This document shows positions 33,664-43,653 of a stretch of 64,000 nucleotides of DNA, piece after piece. Position 1 is the stretch's first letter; every line of letters begins with the position of its first letter. The DNA comes from an uncultured Bacteroides sp. (GTDB lineage Bacteria > Bacteroidota > Bacteroidia > Bacteroidales > Bacteroidaceae): the NCBI RefSeq assembly GCF_963678845.1, contig NZ_OY787466.1, forward strand, positions 124,001-188,000, given 5' to 3'. Position numbers and translations under genes: made by a program. The notes beneath the pieces were generated by a model, which saw only the letters and a program-made list of their open reading frames with translations, did no database searches and was not told where the DNA came from.

Positions 33664-35483
33664 TGAAACCAAGAAAAATAGAGTTGCTGGCTCCTGCAAA
33701 AAATCTGGAGTGTGGAATAGAAGCGATTAATCATGGGGCAGATGCGGTGTATATTGGTGCACCCAAATTCAGCGCGCGGGCTGCTGCCGGAAATACACTG
33801 GAAGATATTGCTGCATTGGTGGAGCATGCTCATTTGTATAATGCTAAAGTTCACGTTGCACTCAACACCATTCTTCGCGATGACGAGCTGAAGGAGACCG
33901 AAGAGTTGATTTGGGAACTATATAAAGTGGGGGTCGATGCGCTTATTGTACAGGATATGGCCATAACCCGAATGAATTTGCCGCCTATCGCCCTTCATGC
34001 AAGTACGCAGAATGACAACCGTACGCCTGAAAAGGTGCAGTTCATGGAAGCAACCGGATTTGAACAGGTGGTGCTTCCCCGAGAACTCTCCTTGGCAGAG
34101 ATAAAGAAAATACATGAAGCTACTGATGTTGCTCTGGAAGTGTTTGTTCACGGCGCTTTGTGCGTGAGCTATAGCGGACAGTGCTACGTGAGTCAGGCTC
34201 TTTATGGCAGAAGTGCCAATAGGGGAGAGTGTGCACAGGTGTGTCGCCTTCCGTTTAACCTGGTTGATGCTACCGGAAAGGTGATTGTTCGCAACAAACA
34301 CCTGCTTTCACTCAAAGACCTTAACCAGTCCGACCATCTTGAAGAACTGCTGGATGCAGGTGTTACTTCACTGAAAATAGAAGGACGACTGAAAGATGTA
34401 TCTTATGTTAAGAATGTAACGGCCTATTATCGCAAGAAACTTGATGAGATAATTGAACGCCGGCCAGAATATATCCGGGCTTCTTCCGGACATTGCAAGT
34501 ATGAATTTACTCCTCAGCTGGACAAGAGTTTCAGCCGTGGTGCTACCAATTATTTCCTATTCAATCGCTCCAAAGATATGTCCTCTATGGACACTCCGAA
34601 ATCCTTGGGTGAGGAGATGGGAACGGTGAAAGAACTGCGTGGAAACTACCTTACCGTAGCAGGAGTCAAGTCGTTTAACAACGGCGATGGGGTATGTTTT
34701 ATCAACGAACAGGGAGATCTCAGTGGTTTCCGCATTAACAAGGTAGAGACTAATAAACTCTTTCCTCACGAAATGCCGGATGTGAAACCCCGCACGGTTC
34801 TTTACCGGAATTTCGACCAGGAGTTCGAGAAACTATTGGCGCGTAAATCCGCAGAACGGAAGATTGATGTGGAGATTAACCTCACAGAAAATAACTTTGG
34901 CTTCACTCTTTCTCTGAAAGACGAAGATGGAAACGCCGTGAGTGTAACACTTCCCCGCGAGAAAGAGCTTGCACGCACTCCGCAGGCGGATAACCTTCGT
35001 AATCAGCTGAGTAAGCTTGGCAATACACCGTTTGAAGCTGCAAGAATTGATGTGGAGTTTCAGGAAAACTGGTTTATCCCGGCTTCAGCCCTGGCAGAAT
35101 TAAGACGGGAGGCTGTTGATAAGTTGCTTCAGACAAGGAAGATTAATTTCCGCCGTTCATCAAAGAAAATTGTTCCTACCAGTCATCCGTTTACGAAAAC
35201 CGAACTTACCTATCTGGGCAACGTGATGAATGCTGAGGCTGAGTCGTTCTATCTGGATCATGGGGTGAAGAGTGTTCAGCCTGCCTTCGAAAAAGTTCCG
35301 GTAGAAGGCGCCACGGTGATGTTCTGTAAGTACTGCATTCGCTATAATATGGGTTATTGTCCTGTTCATCAGGGAGGAAAATCGCCCTATACAGAGCCAT
35401 ATTATCTGACATACAAGGATAAAAAGTTCCGCTTATCGTTTGATTGCAAGAAATGTGAGATGAAAGTGATTAATGAACAATAA
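33660..35483 (+). CDS. U32 family protein, RlhA-like (rRNA C hydroxylation)
   Basis: A 607-residue member of the U32 family. The signature EVFVHGALC, then SGQC, carries C168 and C175, followed by C191 and C195 in GECAQVC; these four cysteines are the family's metal or iron-sulphur ligands. The N-terminal half is a TIM barrel starting IELLAPAKNLE. The length, with a C-terminal extension, is closer to RlhA (hydroxylation of 23S rRNA C2501) than to the shorter TrhP/UbiU proteins. The old name collagenase-like peptidase is misleading. The C-terminus adds another Cys cluster (MFCKYCIRYNMGYCP). Overlaps metA and the following gene. Confidence 0.85.
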   Translation: MMKPRKIELLAPAKNLECGIEAINHGADAVYIGAPKFSARAAAGNTLEDIAALVEHAHLYNAKVHVALNTILRDDELKETEELIWELYKVGVDALIVQDMAITRMNLPPIALHASTQNDNRTPEKVQFMEATGFEQVVLPRELSLAEIKKIHEATDVALEVFVHGALCVSYSGQCYVSQALYGRSANRGECAQVCRLPFNLVDATGKVIVRNKHLLSLKDLNQSDHLEELLDAGVTSLKIEGRLKDVSYVKNVTAYYRKKLDEIIERRPEYIRASSGHCKYEFTPQLDKSFSRGATNYFLFNRSKDMSSMDTPKSLGEEMGTVKELRGNYLTVAGVKSFNNGDGVCFINEQGDLSGFRINKVETNKLFPHEMPDVKPRTVLYRNFDQEFEKLLARKSAERKIDVEINLTENNFGFTLSLKDEDGNAVSVTLPREKELARTPQADNLRNQLSKLGNTPFEAARIDVEFQENWFIPASALAELRREAVDKLLQTRKINFRRSSKKIVPTSHPFTKTELTYLGNVMNAEAESFYLDHGVKSVQPAFEKVPVEGATVMFCKYCIRYNMGYCPVHQGGKSPYTEPYYLTYKDKKFRLSFDCKKCEMKVINEQ

Positions 35484-36540
35484 GAAAATGAAAAAGAGAG
35501 ATCAGGAGATTTTGCAAAATAAACCGGCTGTGTCGGTGTTTAAAGCTGTTCGTCAGACAAGACTGCTATGTGGCGGTATGCGCAGTCTCTTACTCTTTTT
35601 TATTCTGTTATTCTCCGTTGCTTTTTATTCCTGTCGTTATGAGAAGCCTAACCTCGACAAAAAGGAGATATCTGATAAGACAAAGGACTCTCTTTCCTAT
35701 CTTTATAAATATCACTATACGCTGAATAAGAACTTTGAAGTTTGTTCGGATACGGTTATGCTGGCGCAGTTGCCATTTAAGGATAAGTTCCTGATGGTAA
35801 ACAAAGGCGATAGGGTAGTAGTGGCCGATTTTATGATACAACCCTCGGACACAGTGGACTCTGTATGGGTAAAAGTGGCACGTGACGAGAAAACGCAAGG
35901 ATGGATTCACGAATCAATGGTTGTTGATAATCTGGTGCCGGTCGATTTTGGCTCACAGGCTATCTTTTTGTTTAGTCATACCCATGCTTCCTATTCTTTA
36001 ATAGTGGTAGCAGTTGTATTGGCCATATTCCTTTTAAGGGTGTACCTGAAAAAGAAGCTCATGCTGGTCTACTTTAATGATATCAACAGTGTATATCCGC
36101 TGATGCTCTGTTTTCTGCTGGCCTTTTCGGCTACCATTTATGAGAGTGTGCAAATGTTTGCTCCCGAAACGTGGCAGCATTATTACTTCAATCCCACTCT
36201 AAGTCCTTTTAAAGTACCTCTTATACTAAGCGTTTTTGTGCTTAGTCTGTGGGCATTCATTGTTATCTTCCTGGCTTCTCTTGAAGATTTGTTCCATCAG
36301 CTTTCTGCTCCATCTGCTTTCTTATACCTCCTTGGGCTGGCAGCTTGTTGTATCTTTTGCTATTTCTTCTTTATCATTGCTACTTCGTATTATGTGGGAT
36401 ATCCTACTCTGCTCTTCTTCTTCTATCTTCTGGTGAAAAAGATTAATGGACGAATGACGTATAAATATCGTTGTGGTAAGTGCGGAGCGCTGATGAAAGA
36501 AAAAGGAGAATGCCCTTCCTGCGGAGCTGTCAACCAATAA
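35473..36540 (+). CDS. Membrane protein with SH3-like and C-terminal zinc-ribbon domains
   Basis: A 355-residue protein of unknown function. Residues about 37-53 are hydrophobic and end in SC, a possible lipobox or first membrane helix. Residues about 60-155 include GDRVVV, VWVKVA and GWIHES, the pattern of a bacterial SH3 domain. Five or six membrane helices fill residues about 170-325. The C-terminus is a zinc ribbon with CGKCG and CPSCG (two CxxC pairs). The start overlaps the end of the U32 gene by 11 bases; a later Met at residue 6 is an alternative. It is co-transcribed with metA and the U32 gene. Confidence 0.7.
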   Translation: MNNKKMKKRDQEILQNKPAVSVFKAVRQTRLLCGGMRSLLLFFILLFSVAFYSCRYEKPNLDKKEISDKTKDSLSYLYKYHYTLNKNFEVCSDTVMLAQLPFKDKFLMVNKGDRVVVADFMIQPSDTVDSVWVKVARDEKTQGWIHESMVVDNLVPVDFGSQAIFLFSHTHASYSLIVVAVVLAIFLLRVYLKKKLMLVYFNDINSVYPLMLCFLLAFSATIYESVQMFAPETWQHYYFNPTLSPFKVPLILSVFVLSLWAFIVIFLASLEDLFHQLSAPSAFLYLLGLAACCIFCYFFFIIATSYYVGYPTLLFFFYLLVKKINGRMTYKYRCGKCGALMKEKGECPSCGAVNQ

Positions 36541-36554
36541 TAAAAAAAAGAAAA

Positions 36555-36640
36555 CCTCTCCATCAAGGATAGACATAATATCATAGTTCCTTAACCATGA
36601 TAAAAGCAAGTTATTGCTATGTCTATTCTCAAGAGAGAGG
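36555..36640. terminator. Long imperfect hairpin between convergent genes
   Basis: CCTCTC (36555-36560) pairs with GAGAGG (36635-36640), and ATAGACATA (36569-36577) pairs with TATGTCTAT (36618-36626). The flanks are A-rich. It lies between the zinc-ribbon gene and the minus-strand TonB receptor gene and probably ends transcription from both. Confidence 0.5.
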
Positions 36641-36689
36641 CTCTTGTCAGAAAGGGAACAGGGCGTTTTTCCCAGTTCCCCATTGTCTT

Positions 36690-38906
36690 TTAGAATCTAT
36701 ATCTTAAATCAACGCCAGCTTGCATAGGTCTGCCTTTTTGCATAAAGGTGTTTGAGCTGGAAACAAAACCGAATGTTGCGTAAGATTTATCGGTAAGATT
36801 TCTTCCCCAGAAGTCAACCTGTACTTTGTTCATGGTAATTCCAATCTTACCGTTCAGCAATCCGTAAGATTTCTGTGTCAGGTCGTTGCTTTCTGTCCAG
36901 TATATTCTGCCAACGCCATTATACTGGGCGTTGAACACTAATTTATTGATAAAGCAGTTCTGGAATGTGAAAGCATATTCACCGCCAAGGCTGAATGTGT
37001 TCTGCGGAATCATTGGTACATAATTGTCCTTGTAGTCAACAGATACAATCTGTTGCTGCTGGTTCTTCACTTGTCCTATGTAATCTTTGAAGGTGGCATG
37101 AGTATATCCGTAGGAAGCATTCAGACTCAATGCATTGGTAATGATTGCGCGAGCACTTGCTTCTGCTCCAAGGCTGGCGCTGTGTCCCGCATTTACTGTC
37201 ATTCTTCCTAAACCACTAGGGGCAAACTTAACTATTTGCTGGTCTCTTGTATCCATATAAAAGGCTGCAAGATCGGCTGTCAGCTTATTGTCCAATAAAG
37301 ACAGGTGAGTACCTGCTTCATAACTCCAGGTATATTCCGGTTTATAGATAATGGAGCTTTTTACATCAACATTAGATGATGTGTAGTCCGAAGCCGGACT
37401 GGCCATCATTAACCCTTGCACAAGGTCGGCAAACATCTGGTAATTATAACCTCCCGAACGATATCCTTTGCTGATGGAAGCATAGACATTGCCCAATTTA
37501 TTATCATTAAAATCGTATTTAAGTGCAAGCTTGGGGAGTAATTGCAGGTAGTCATCTTTAGCATCACCCGTGAGAATGGTTGTTTGCATTGGCTGACTAT
37601 TTATGGTGGCATTTGTGTTGTAACTGATCTTTGTTTTCTCATAATCCAGGCGCAGACCAATGCTGGCCGATAGTCCTTTGAACAATATGTTGTTAAAGGT
37701 TGATTGATGGAACAGGGCAGCCCCCATAGTAGGAGTGTCATATTCTCCGGGAACGGATAATGATTTTACGGACGGATACATGCGGCTGGCAATTAAAAAG
37801 TCACTTCCGAAATTTACCGGCGAGTTTGTGTTCTGTGACTGGTAAAAGCCAAAGGCACCACATACATATTCATATCTCTTATTGGCTGTTGATTTGAAAA
37901 CAATCTCTTCTGTTACGGTATTTTGCTTCTGTTTCTGAGTGATGGAGTACATATTTGCCGCTGTAAAGTCCTGATCCATGAACATTCTGTCCTTTAGGTT
38001 CTGGAAACTGGTCATTGCACTCATAGTATAGTTTCTTGTCTGATAACTGATGTTAAGACCGGCATTCAGCAGTCCGCGGTAGTAGGTGCTCTCTAGATTA
38101 GTTGAAACATCGCCTGTCTTACCTGTTGTTTTATCGTATTTAGCATAAGGATAACCTCCCTGATCACTATATTCATAACTTACATTCAAGTCCAGTTTCA
38201 AATTCTCCTTTGGTAACCAGATGCTGCGTATTCTTCCGCCGCCATCACTAAACGGATCAGCTTTCTTATTCAGATATACATTATTGAAGAATCCTCCACT
38301 TTTATCATAAAAACCGTCTGCCGAGAAAGCAAACTTATCACTTACGCGGTGATAGTGTGTCAATGAAGCTGAATAACTATCATAAGTTCCGGCACTTAAT
38401 TTAAGGTCGGTTCCCTGATAACTGAAGGGTGATTTGGTGTGTAACTTGATTAATCCACCCATTGCATTCCTTCCATAAAGAGTGCTTTGCGGTCCGCGCA
38501 ACACTTCAATACTTTCAATGTCCGAGAAGTTGAAGTCGAAGGCCGATTTATCTATATAAGGAATATCATCTACATACAGTCCCACAGAAGGAGTGTTTAT
38601 TCTGGAACCAATTCCGCGGATATAAATGGCGGAAGTCAACCGGGAACCATAATCAGGAATAAAGAGATTAGGCACAATTCCATTCATACTTTTCAGAGAG
38701 TTCACCTGACAGGCCTGCATCTCATGCTGAGAGATTGTTGAAACTGTTACAGGAAGCTGGCGGAAGTGTTTTGACTCTTTGGGAGAAGCCGTAACAACAA
38801 TCTCTTTTATCCTTATACTATTAGTGGTATCTTTTCCGATAATATCACCTGCCTGTAAATGAATTGCGATTAATAAAACTAAAAGCAGTAATACATTTCT
38901 TTTCAT
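36690..38906 (-). CDS. TonB-dependent outer-membrane receptor
   Basis: A 738-residue receptor that imports a ligand across the outer membrane with energy from TonB. The start at 38906 gives a clean signal peptide ending HLQAG; an in-frame extension of 18 codons upstream is rejected because it puts 18 extra residues ahead of the signal. A TonB-box-like segment KEIVVTAS follows at about 34-41. The plug domain contains YIRGIGSR, VDDIPYID, and VLRGPQSTLYGRNAMGG. The remaining 550 residues form the 22-strand barrel ending in YRF. It lacks the SusC carboxypeptidase-like domain. The substrate is unknown. The neighbouring LuxR-type regulator, 72 bases upstream on the same strand, may control it. Confidence 0.88.
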   Translation of the reverse strand: MKRNVLLLLVLLIAIHLQAGDIIGKDTTNSIRIKEIVVTASPKESKHFRQLPVTVSTISQHEMQACQVNSLKSMNGIVPNLFIPDYGSRLTSAIYIRGIGSRINTPSVGLYVDDIPYIDKSAFDFNFSDIESIEVLRGPQSTLYGRNAMGGLIKLHTKSPFSYQGTDLKLSAGTYDSYSASLTHYHRVSDKFAFSADGFYDKSGGFFNNVYLNKKADPFSDGGGRIRSIWLPKENLKLDLNVSYEYSDQGGYPYAKYDKTTGKTGDVSTNLESTYYRGLLNAGLNISYQTRNYTMSAMTSFQNLKDRMFMDQDFTAANMYSITQKQKQNTVTEEIVFKSTANKRYEYVCGAFGFYQSQNTNSPVNFGSDFLIASRMYPSVKSLSVPGEYDTPTMGAALFHQSTFNNILFKGLSASIGLRLDYEKTKISYNTNATINSQPMQTTILTGDAKDDYLQLLPKLALKYDFNDNKLGNVYASISKGYRSGGYNYQMFADLVQGLMMASPASDYTSSNVDVKSSIIYKPEYTWSYEAGTHLSLLDNKLTADLAAFYMDTRDQQIVKFAPSGLGRMTVNAGHSASLGAEASARAIITNALSLNASYGYTHATFKDYIGQVKNQQQQIVSVDYKDNYVPMIPQNTFSLGGEYAFTFQNCFINKLVFNAQYNGVGRIYWTESNDLTQKSYGLLNGKIGITMNKVQVDFWGRNLTDKSYATFGFVSSSNTFMQKGRPMQAGVDLRYRF

Positions 38907-38978
38907 TTGTATGTTTTTTAATTCGCCTGCAAAGTACGGGGTAATTAAAAAAACATACAATCCTCATTTATTAGGATT

Positions 38979-39551
38979 CTATATCCTGTCTGGTGAAACA
39001 TATCCGTTCATTACGGCATAAATAGTAAGTCCGGAAACCGACTTTATGCCCAGCTTTTCAGTAATGTTCTTGCGGTGAGAGATTACTGTTGTGAGACTGA
39101 TATTTAGTTTATCGGCTATTTCTTTGTTAATTAATCCCTTAGTGACAAGTATTAATACCTCTATTTCCCTTGCGGAAAGATCATTATCCGATGGGAGAAT
39201 CTCCATTTTATTAGGATTATCAGAGAAGAACTTCATTAATTCTGCAGTTAACTTGTTCTCTGGCAGGAATATATTTACAATATGATTGGAAGCAGGGAAT
39301 GTATGATTCCCTGATCCATGCATCATAATTATTGTTTTTTCTTTACGGGGCAGGAAGAATGGATTGTAAAGAATATAGGTCTGTGAGGATATGAAATAGT
39401 GTGTATACATATCCGGCGTATCATCTGCAAAGACCGGGAAATCAGGAAAAATACGGATAATGGCTTTGGGCAGCAGTTTCTCCAGTAGATTCCTTAAACC
39501 AATGCAAGTAAGTGTATTGGCATCTATAATTGCAATCTCTAAATTATCCAT
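38979..39551 (-). CDS. LuxR-type regulator with a degenerate receiver domain
   Basis: A 190-residue DNA-binding protein. The C-terminal half (about 120-185) is a LuxR/GerE helix-turn-helix: LSAREIEVLILVTKG, then NKEIADKLNISLTTV. The N-terminal half has the size and strand pattern of a response-regulator receiver, but the acidic pair is reduced to D10-A11, and Ser occupies the place where the phosphorylated Asp is expected (IDANTL, then FISSQ near 53-57). Phosphorylation by a kinase is therefore unlikely, and no kinase gene adjoins. It probably regulates the TonB receptor next to it, perhaps by binding a small ligand. Confidence 0.82.
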   Translation of the reverse strand: MDNLEIAIIDANTLTCIGLRNLLEKLLPKAIIRIFPDFPVFADDTPDMYTHYFISSQTYILYNPFFLPRKEKTIIMMHGSGNHTFPASNHIVNIFLPENKLTAELMKFFSDNPNKMEILPSDNDLSAREIEVLILVTKGLINKEIADKLNISLTTVISHRKNITEKLGIKSVSGLTIYAVMNGYVSPDRI

Positions 39552-39578
39552 ATCTTTCCTTCTTAATTAATTCTCTTT

Positions 39579-41141
39579 TTAGATAGCCTTGGCGTATTGA
39601 GCAGCACTTTCGGCACATCGTTCACCGTCAATCCCGGCAGAAACAATGCCTCCGGCATATCCGGCACCTTCTCCGCAGGGGAATAATCCTTTGATGGTGA
39701 CATGTTGCAAAGACTCTGAGTCACGAATAATGCGCACCGGTGAAGAAGTTCGTGTTTCTACTCCGATCATCGTTGCTTCATTGGTTAAGAATCCGTGTGA
39801 ATATTGTCCGAATTGCTGTAATCCTTGTGATAGCCTTTTAGTTATAAATGGTGGCATCCAGAAATGAAGAGGAGAAGATACCAGGCCGGGACTATAAGAT
39901 GAGTCGGGCAAGGTAGCACCTAATTTACTTCTGGTAAAATCTACCATCCGTTGTGCCGGAGCTGTTTGTCGCCTTCCGCCTTGCATCCAGCATTGATGCT
40001 CCAGTTCTTCCTGAAATTCCATCAAAGCTAATGGACCATACTTAGCATATTCCGGGAAATCCTCGGGATGTATCTCAACTACCATACCCGAATTACTCCA
40101 CTTTGAGCCACGGTTGGATGGAGACATACCGTTCACTACCACTTGTTCAGGTGCACTGGCTGCGGGAACAACGAAACCTCCCGGACACATACAGAAACTA
40201 TATACGCCTCTGCCTTCAACCTGAGTAACAAAGCTGTATTCCGCTGCCGGAAGATAGTCACCTCTTCCTTCTTTGTTGTGGTATTGTATCTGGTCAATCA
40301 GTTCTTGTGGGTGCTCCAGTCGCACACCGACAGCAATTCCTTTTGCTTCAATATCTACATTATTGGCGGCCAACCAACGATAAACATCGCGGGCAGAGTG
40401 ACCTGTTGCCAGAATTACCGGGCCCAATAAGGTTTTTCCTGTATTTGTTTCTATGCCTTTTACTTCATTGTTCTCTATAATCAGAGCATCCATTCGTGTC
40501 TCGAAATGCACTTCACCGCCACATTCCAGGATTGTGTTGCGCATGTTTTCAATCACTCTTGGCAGTTTGTCCGTGCCAATATGCGGATGAGCGTCGACAA
40601 GAATAGAGGTGCTTGCCCCGTGCTGGCAGAACACATTCAGAATTTTCTCTGTATTTCCCCTTTTTTTGCTCCGGGTATAAAGCTTTCCATCCGAATAAGC
40701 ACCTGCTCCACCTTCACCAAAGCTATAGTTTGATTCGGGATCAACAATATGTTCGCGTGAAATCCTGGCAATATCTAGTTTACGGTCGTGCACGTTCTTT
40801 CCACGTTCCACAACAATAGGTTTTATTCCTTGCTCAATCAAACGGAGAGCGGCGAAAAGTCCGCCGGGACCTGCACCAACCACAATTACCTGCGGGGCAT
40901 TCTCTACATTATTGTATGTAGTACGTGTAAACTCATCATCCCTTGGCATCTCATTGATGTAAGCACGCACCTTTAAGTTTACGAAGACCGTACGTTGGCG
41001 GGCGTCAATGCTTCGTTTCAGAATACGAACGGCATTAAACTGTTTCAAAGAAATTTCTTTTTCCTTTGATATATATTCTTTTAATCGCTGCTCATTGGCT
41101 GCGATCTCAGGTAAAATACGTAATTGTATTTCTTGTATCAT
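39579..41141 (-). CDS. FAD-dependent dehydrogenase of the COG2509 type
   Basis: A 520-residue flavoprotein. An N-terminal domain of about 80 residues (RSIDARQRTVFVNLKV) precedes the FAD-binding motif VIVVGAGPGGLFAALR (residues 85-100) and VVERG. Later blocks FGEGGAGAYSDGKLYTR, ILATGHSARD and GLFPCGEGAGYAGGI match the uncharacterised FAD-dependent dehydrogenase family. Its substrate is unknown. The gene lies 15 bases downstream of radA on the same strand, so co-transcription is likely. Confidence 0.85.
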   Translation of the reverse strand: MIQEIQLRILPEIAANEQRLKEYISKEKEISLKQFNAVRILKRSIDARQRTVFVNLKVRAYINEMPRDDEFTRTTYNNVENAPQVIVVGAGPGGLFAALRLIEQGIKPIVVERGKNVHDRKLDIARISREHIVDPESNYSFGEGGAGAYSDGKLYTRSKKRGNTEKILNVFCQHGASTSILVDAHPHIGTDKLPRVIENMRNTILECGGEVHFETRMDALIIENNEVKGIETNTGKTLLGPVILATGHSARDVYRWLAANNVDIEAKGIAVGVRLEHPQELIDQIQYHNKEGRGDYLPAAEYSFVTQVEGRGVYSFCMCPGGFVVPAASAPEQVVVNGMSPSNRGSKWSNSGMVVEIHPEDFPEYAKYGPLALMEFQEELEHQCWMQGGRRQTAPAQRMVDFTRSKLGATLPDSSYSPGLVSSPLHFWMPPFITKRLSQGLQQFGQYSHGFLTNEATMIGVETRTSSPVRIIRDSESLQHVTIKGLFPCGEGAGYAGGIVSAGIDGERCAESAAQYAKAI

Positions 41142-41156
41142 CTTTCTTTTTCAGTG

Positions 41157-42524
41157 TTATCCAAACAGGCAACGGAAAGCTTCTTCTACCTTTCTTACCG
41201 GAACCAATTCAATGTTTATTTTCTTTTTGTCCAATCCTTGCAAGTTATGTTTGGGGAGGATAATTCGTTTGAAACCAAGCTTTTCTGCTTCGCCAATTCG
41301 TTGTTCAATACGGTTCACCGGGCGAATTTCACCCGACAGACCAACTTCTCCTGCCAAACAAACTTCTCGTTCTATCTCTGTATCCATGTTTGATGAAAGA
41401 ATGGCGCTGATTACAGAAAGGTCAATGGCCGGATCGCTTACTTTCAATCCTCCGGCAATGTTTAAAAAGACATCTTTCTGAGCCAATTTAAATCCTACTC
41501 GTTTCTCAAGCACAGCCAGTAGCATGTTCATGCGGCGAAGATCGAAACCTGTGGCAGAACGCTGTGGCATTCCATAAGCAGCCGAGCTGACAAGAGCTTG
41601 TGTCTCAATAAGAAACGGGCGAACTCCCTCAATGGCAGAAGCAATAGCTACACCGCTCATTCCTTCGTGGTCGGGTGATAAGAGTAGTTCCGAAGGATTG
41701 TTTACCTGTCGCAAACCATCTTGTCTCATTTCATAAATGCCCAGTTCCGAGGTACTTCCAAAGCGGTTCTTTATGGAGCGAAGAATGCGGTACATGTAAT
41801 GCTGATCTCCTTCAAACTGAAGTACAGTGTCCACAATATGTTCCAGCACTTTCGGCCCGGCAATGCTGCCCTCCTTATTAATATGGCCAATAAGCAACAC
41901 AGGAGTATTGGTCTCTTTAGCAAACTTCAGGATAGAAGCTGCACATTCACGTACTTGTGCAATGCTGCCCGGTGAAGATTCTATGGTTTCTGTGGAAATA
42001 GTCTGTATGGAATCAATAATAACCAGCTCGGGACGAGTGTTTTTAATGTGAACATAAATTTGTTCCAGTGAGGTTTCGCAAACAATCAGGCAATCTGACG
42101 ACTGTTGTTGAATGCGGTCGGCTCGGAGCTTTAACTGGCGAGCGCTTTCTTCGCCGGAGACATAAAGAATACGGCGATTGGACATCCGAAGAACTGTTTG
42201 CAATACCAGGGTAGACTTACCTATTCCCGGTTCTCCACCAATCAGCACTAACGAACCTGGTACCAGTCCGCCACCCAACACCCTGTTCAGCTCCTCATCC
42301 TTTAAATCTATCCGAGGTTCGTCGGATGTGGTAATATCACACAAGGATATAGGCTTTGCTTTGGGCATTTCAATCCCCGAAACAGGACGTTTATTGGTTG
42401 CTTCTTTATGCACAATTTCCTCAACGTACGTATTCCACTCCCCGCAAGAAGGGCATTTCCCTACCCATTTCGGTGAATCCTGTCCGCAGTTAGAGCATAC
42501 ATATACGGTTTTGTCTTTTGCCAT
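41157..42524 (-). CDS. radA: DNA repair protein RadA (Sms)
   Basis: A 455-residue RecA-related helicase that helps branch migration and processing of recombination intermediates. An N-terminal four-cysteine zinc finger has C10, C13, C24 and C27. The Walker A motif GEPGIGKST spans 97-105. The RadA-specific KNRFG motif is present (IKNRFGSTSELG near 255), and the C-terminal third is the Lon-protease-like domain with FLNIAGGLKVSDPAIDL. All hallmark motifs are intact and the length is normal. A promoter element is at 42551-42558. Confidence 0.95.
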   Translation of the reverse strand: MAKDKTVYVCSNCGQDSPKWVGKCPSCGEWNTYVEEIVHKEATNKRPVSGIEMPKAKPISLCDITTSDEPRIDLKDEELNRVLGGGLVPGSLVLIGGEPGIGKSTLVLQTVLRMSNRRILYVSGEESARQLKLRADRIQQQSSDCLIVCETSLEQIYVHIKNTRPELVIIDSIQTISTETIESSPGSIAQVRECAASILKFAKETNTPVLLIGHINKEGSIAGPKVLEHIVDTVLQFEGDQHYMYRILRSIKNRFGSTSELGIYEMRQDGLRQVNNPSELLLSPDHEGMSGVAIASAIEGVRPFLIETQALVSSAAYGMPQRSATGFDLRRMNMLLAVLEKRVGFKLAQKDVFLNIAGGLKVSDPAIDLSVISAILSSNMDTEIEREVCLAGEVGLSGEIRPVNRIEQRIGEAEKLGFKRIILPKHNLQGLDKKKINIELVPVRKVEEAFRCLFG

Positions 42525-42550
42525 CGTTGCTGTTTTGTTATATGTATTTG

Positions 42551-42558
42551 CAAAAGTA
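42551..42558 (-). promoter_or_regulatory. -7 promoter element for radA
   Basis: The minus strand reads TACTTTTG (TAnnTTTG), 26 bases before the radA ATG. Confidence 0.6.
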
Positions 42559-42580
42559 CCGATATTTTTTCAGAAACAGA

Positions 42581-43618
42581 TTAATTGATAGTAATTTCTC
42601 CTGCGATGGAAATATTCATCATTTGCCGCACTTCTTCGGGAGGAAGTCCATGTCCCAGCAGAAACATCAGTTTGGTAACGGCAGATTCCGTGGTACTGTC
42701 ATATCCGCTTAAAATTCCCGACTCAAGCAATTGTCTTCCAGTCTCATAACGATCCATTTCTACTGTTCCCGCATTACATTGAGTTATATTAACAATCACT
42801 ATTCCACGTTCATTGGCTTCAATCAGTTGGTGCATAAGCCATGGCTTTCTTGGTGCATTGCCTGATCCGTAAGTCTCAAGAACCACGGCTTTCAGTCCGG
42901 GGATGGCAAGAGTGGCAGTCACCACGCTTTCCTGAATACCTGGAAATAACTTAAGAACCACCACGTTTGTATCTAAAGAGAGGTGCGGAGTGAGAGGTTT
43001 ACCGTTTGTGCATCGATGAATTAATGACGGTTCATATTTAATATGTATTCCTGCGGCAGCCAGTGCCGGATAGTTGTATGAACGGAATGCATTAAAATTC
43101 TCTGCATTGATTTTGGTTGTTCGGTTTCCCCTCATCAGGTGATTTTCAAAGAAAATACAAACTTCAGGAACCATTGGTTTTCCTTTGTATTTAGCTGCGG
43201 CAATCTCAATGCTGGTCATCAAATTCTCCTTTCCATCCGTGCGGAGTACCCCAATAGGCAATTGTGAACCGGTAAGAATTACAGGCTTATTCAGGTTTTC
43301 CATCATAAAGCTGAGTGCGGAAGCTGTAAAAGCCATTGTGTCTGTGCCATGAAGAATAACAAATCCGTCATACTTATGATAATTCTCATAGATAATCCTG
43401 ACAATATCTGCCCATGCCTCAGGTTCCATGTCGGAAGAGTCGCGGGGAGGATCAAATTGACAGGAGTCTATTTTGAAATCCAGTTTTTTAAGTTCCGGAA
43501 CATGCTTTTGAAGTTGCTCAAAATTGAAGTTTTCTAAAGCTCCAGTTTCGGCATTCTCTATCATTCCTATTGTTCCGCCAGTGTAAATTATCAATACGGA
43601 AGCATTCTCTTGTTTCAT
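42581..43618 (-). CDS. ansA: Type I L-asparaginase
   Basis: A 345-residue enzyme that hydrolyses asparagine to aspartate and ammonia. The first threonine nucleophile is T16 in YTGGTIGM; the second active-site block ILHGTDTMAFTA (near 88-99) holds the other Thr, the Asp and the downstream Lys region. There is no signal peptide, which fits the cytoplasmic type I enzyme and not the periplasmic type II enzyme. The C-terminal domain includes the NITQCNAGTVEMDRYE block. A promoter element is at 43646-43653. Confidence 0.92.
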   Translation of the reverse strand: MKQENASVLIIYTGGTIGMIENAETGALENFNFEQLQKHVPELKKLDFKIDSCQFDPPRDSSDMEPEAWADIVRIIYENYHKYDGFVILHGTDTMAFTASALSFMMENLNKPVILTGSQLPIGVLRTDGKENLMTSIEIAAAKYKGKPMVPEVCIFFENHLMRGNRTTKINAENFNAFRSYNYPALAAAGIHIKYEPSLIHRCTNGKPLTPHLSLDTNVVVLKLFPGIQESVVTATLAIPGLKAVVLETYGSGNAPRKPWLMHQLIEANERGIVIVNITQCNAGTVEMDRYETGRQLLESGILSGYDSTTESAVTKLMFLLGHGLPPEEVRQMMNISIAGEITIN

Positions 43619-43645
43619 TCTTTAAATTATGCCTTTGTTATCATG

Positions 43646-43653
43646 CAAATATA
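43646..43653 (-). promoter_or_regulatory. -7 promoter element for the asparaginase gene
   Basis: The minus strand reads TATATTTG, 27 bases before the ATG at 43618. Confidence 0.6.
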
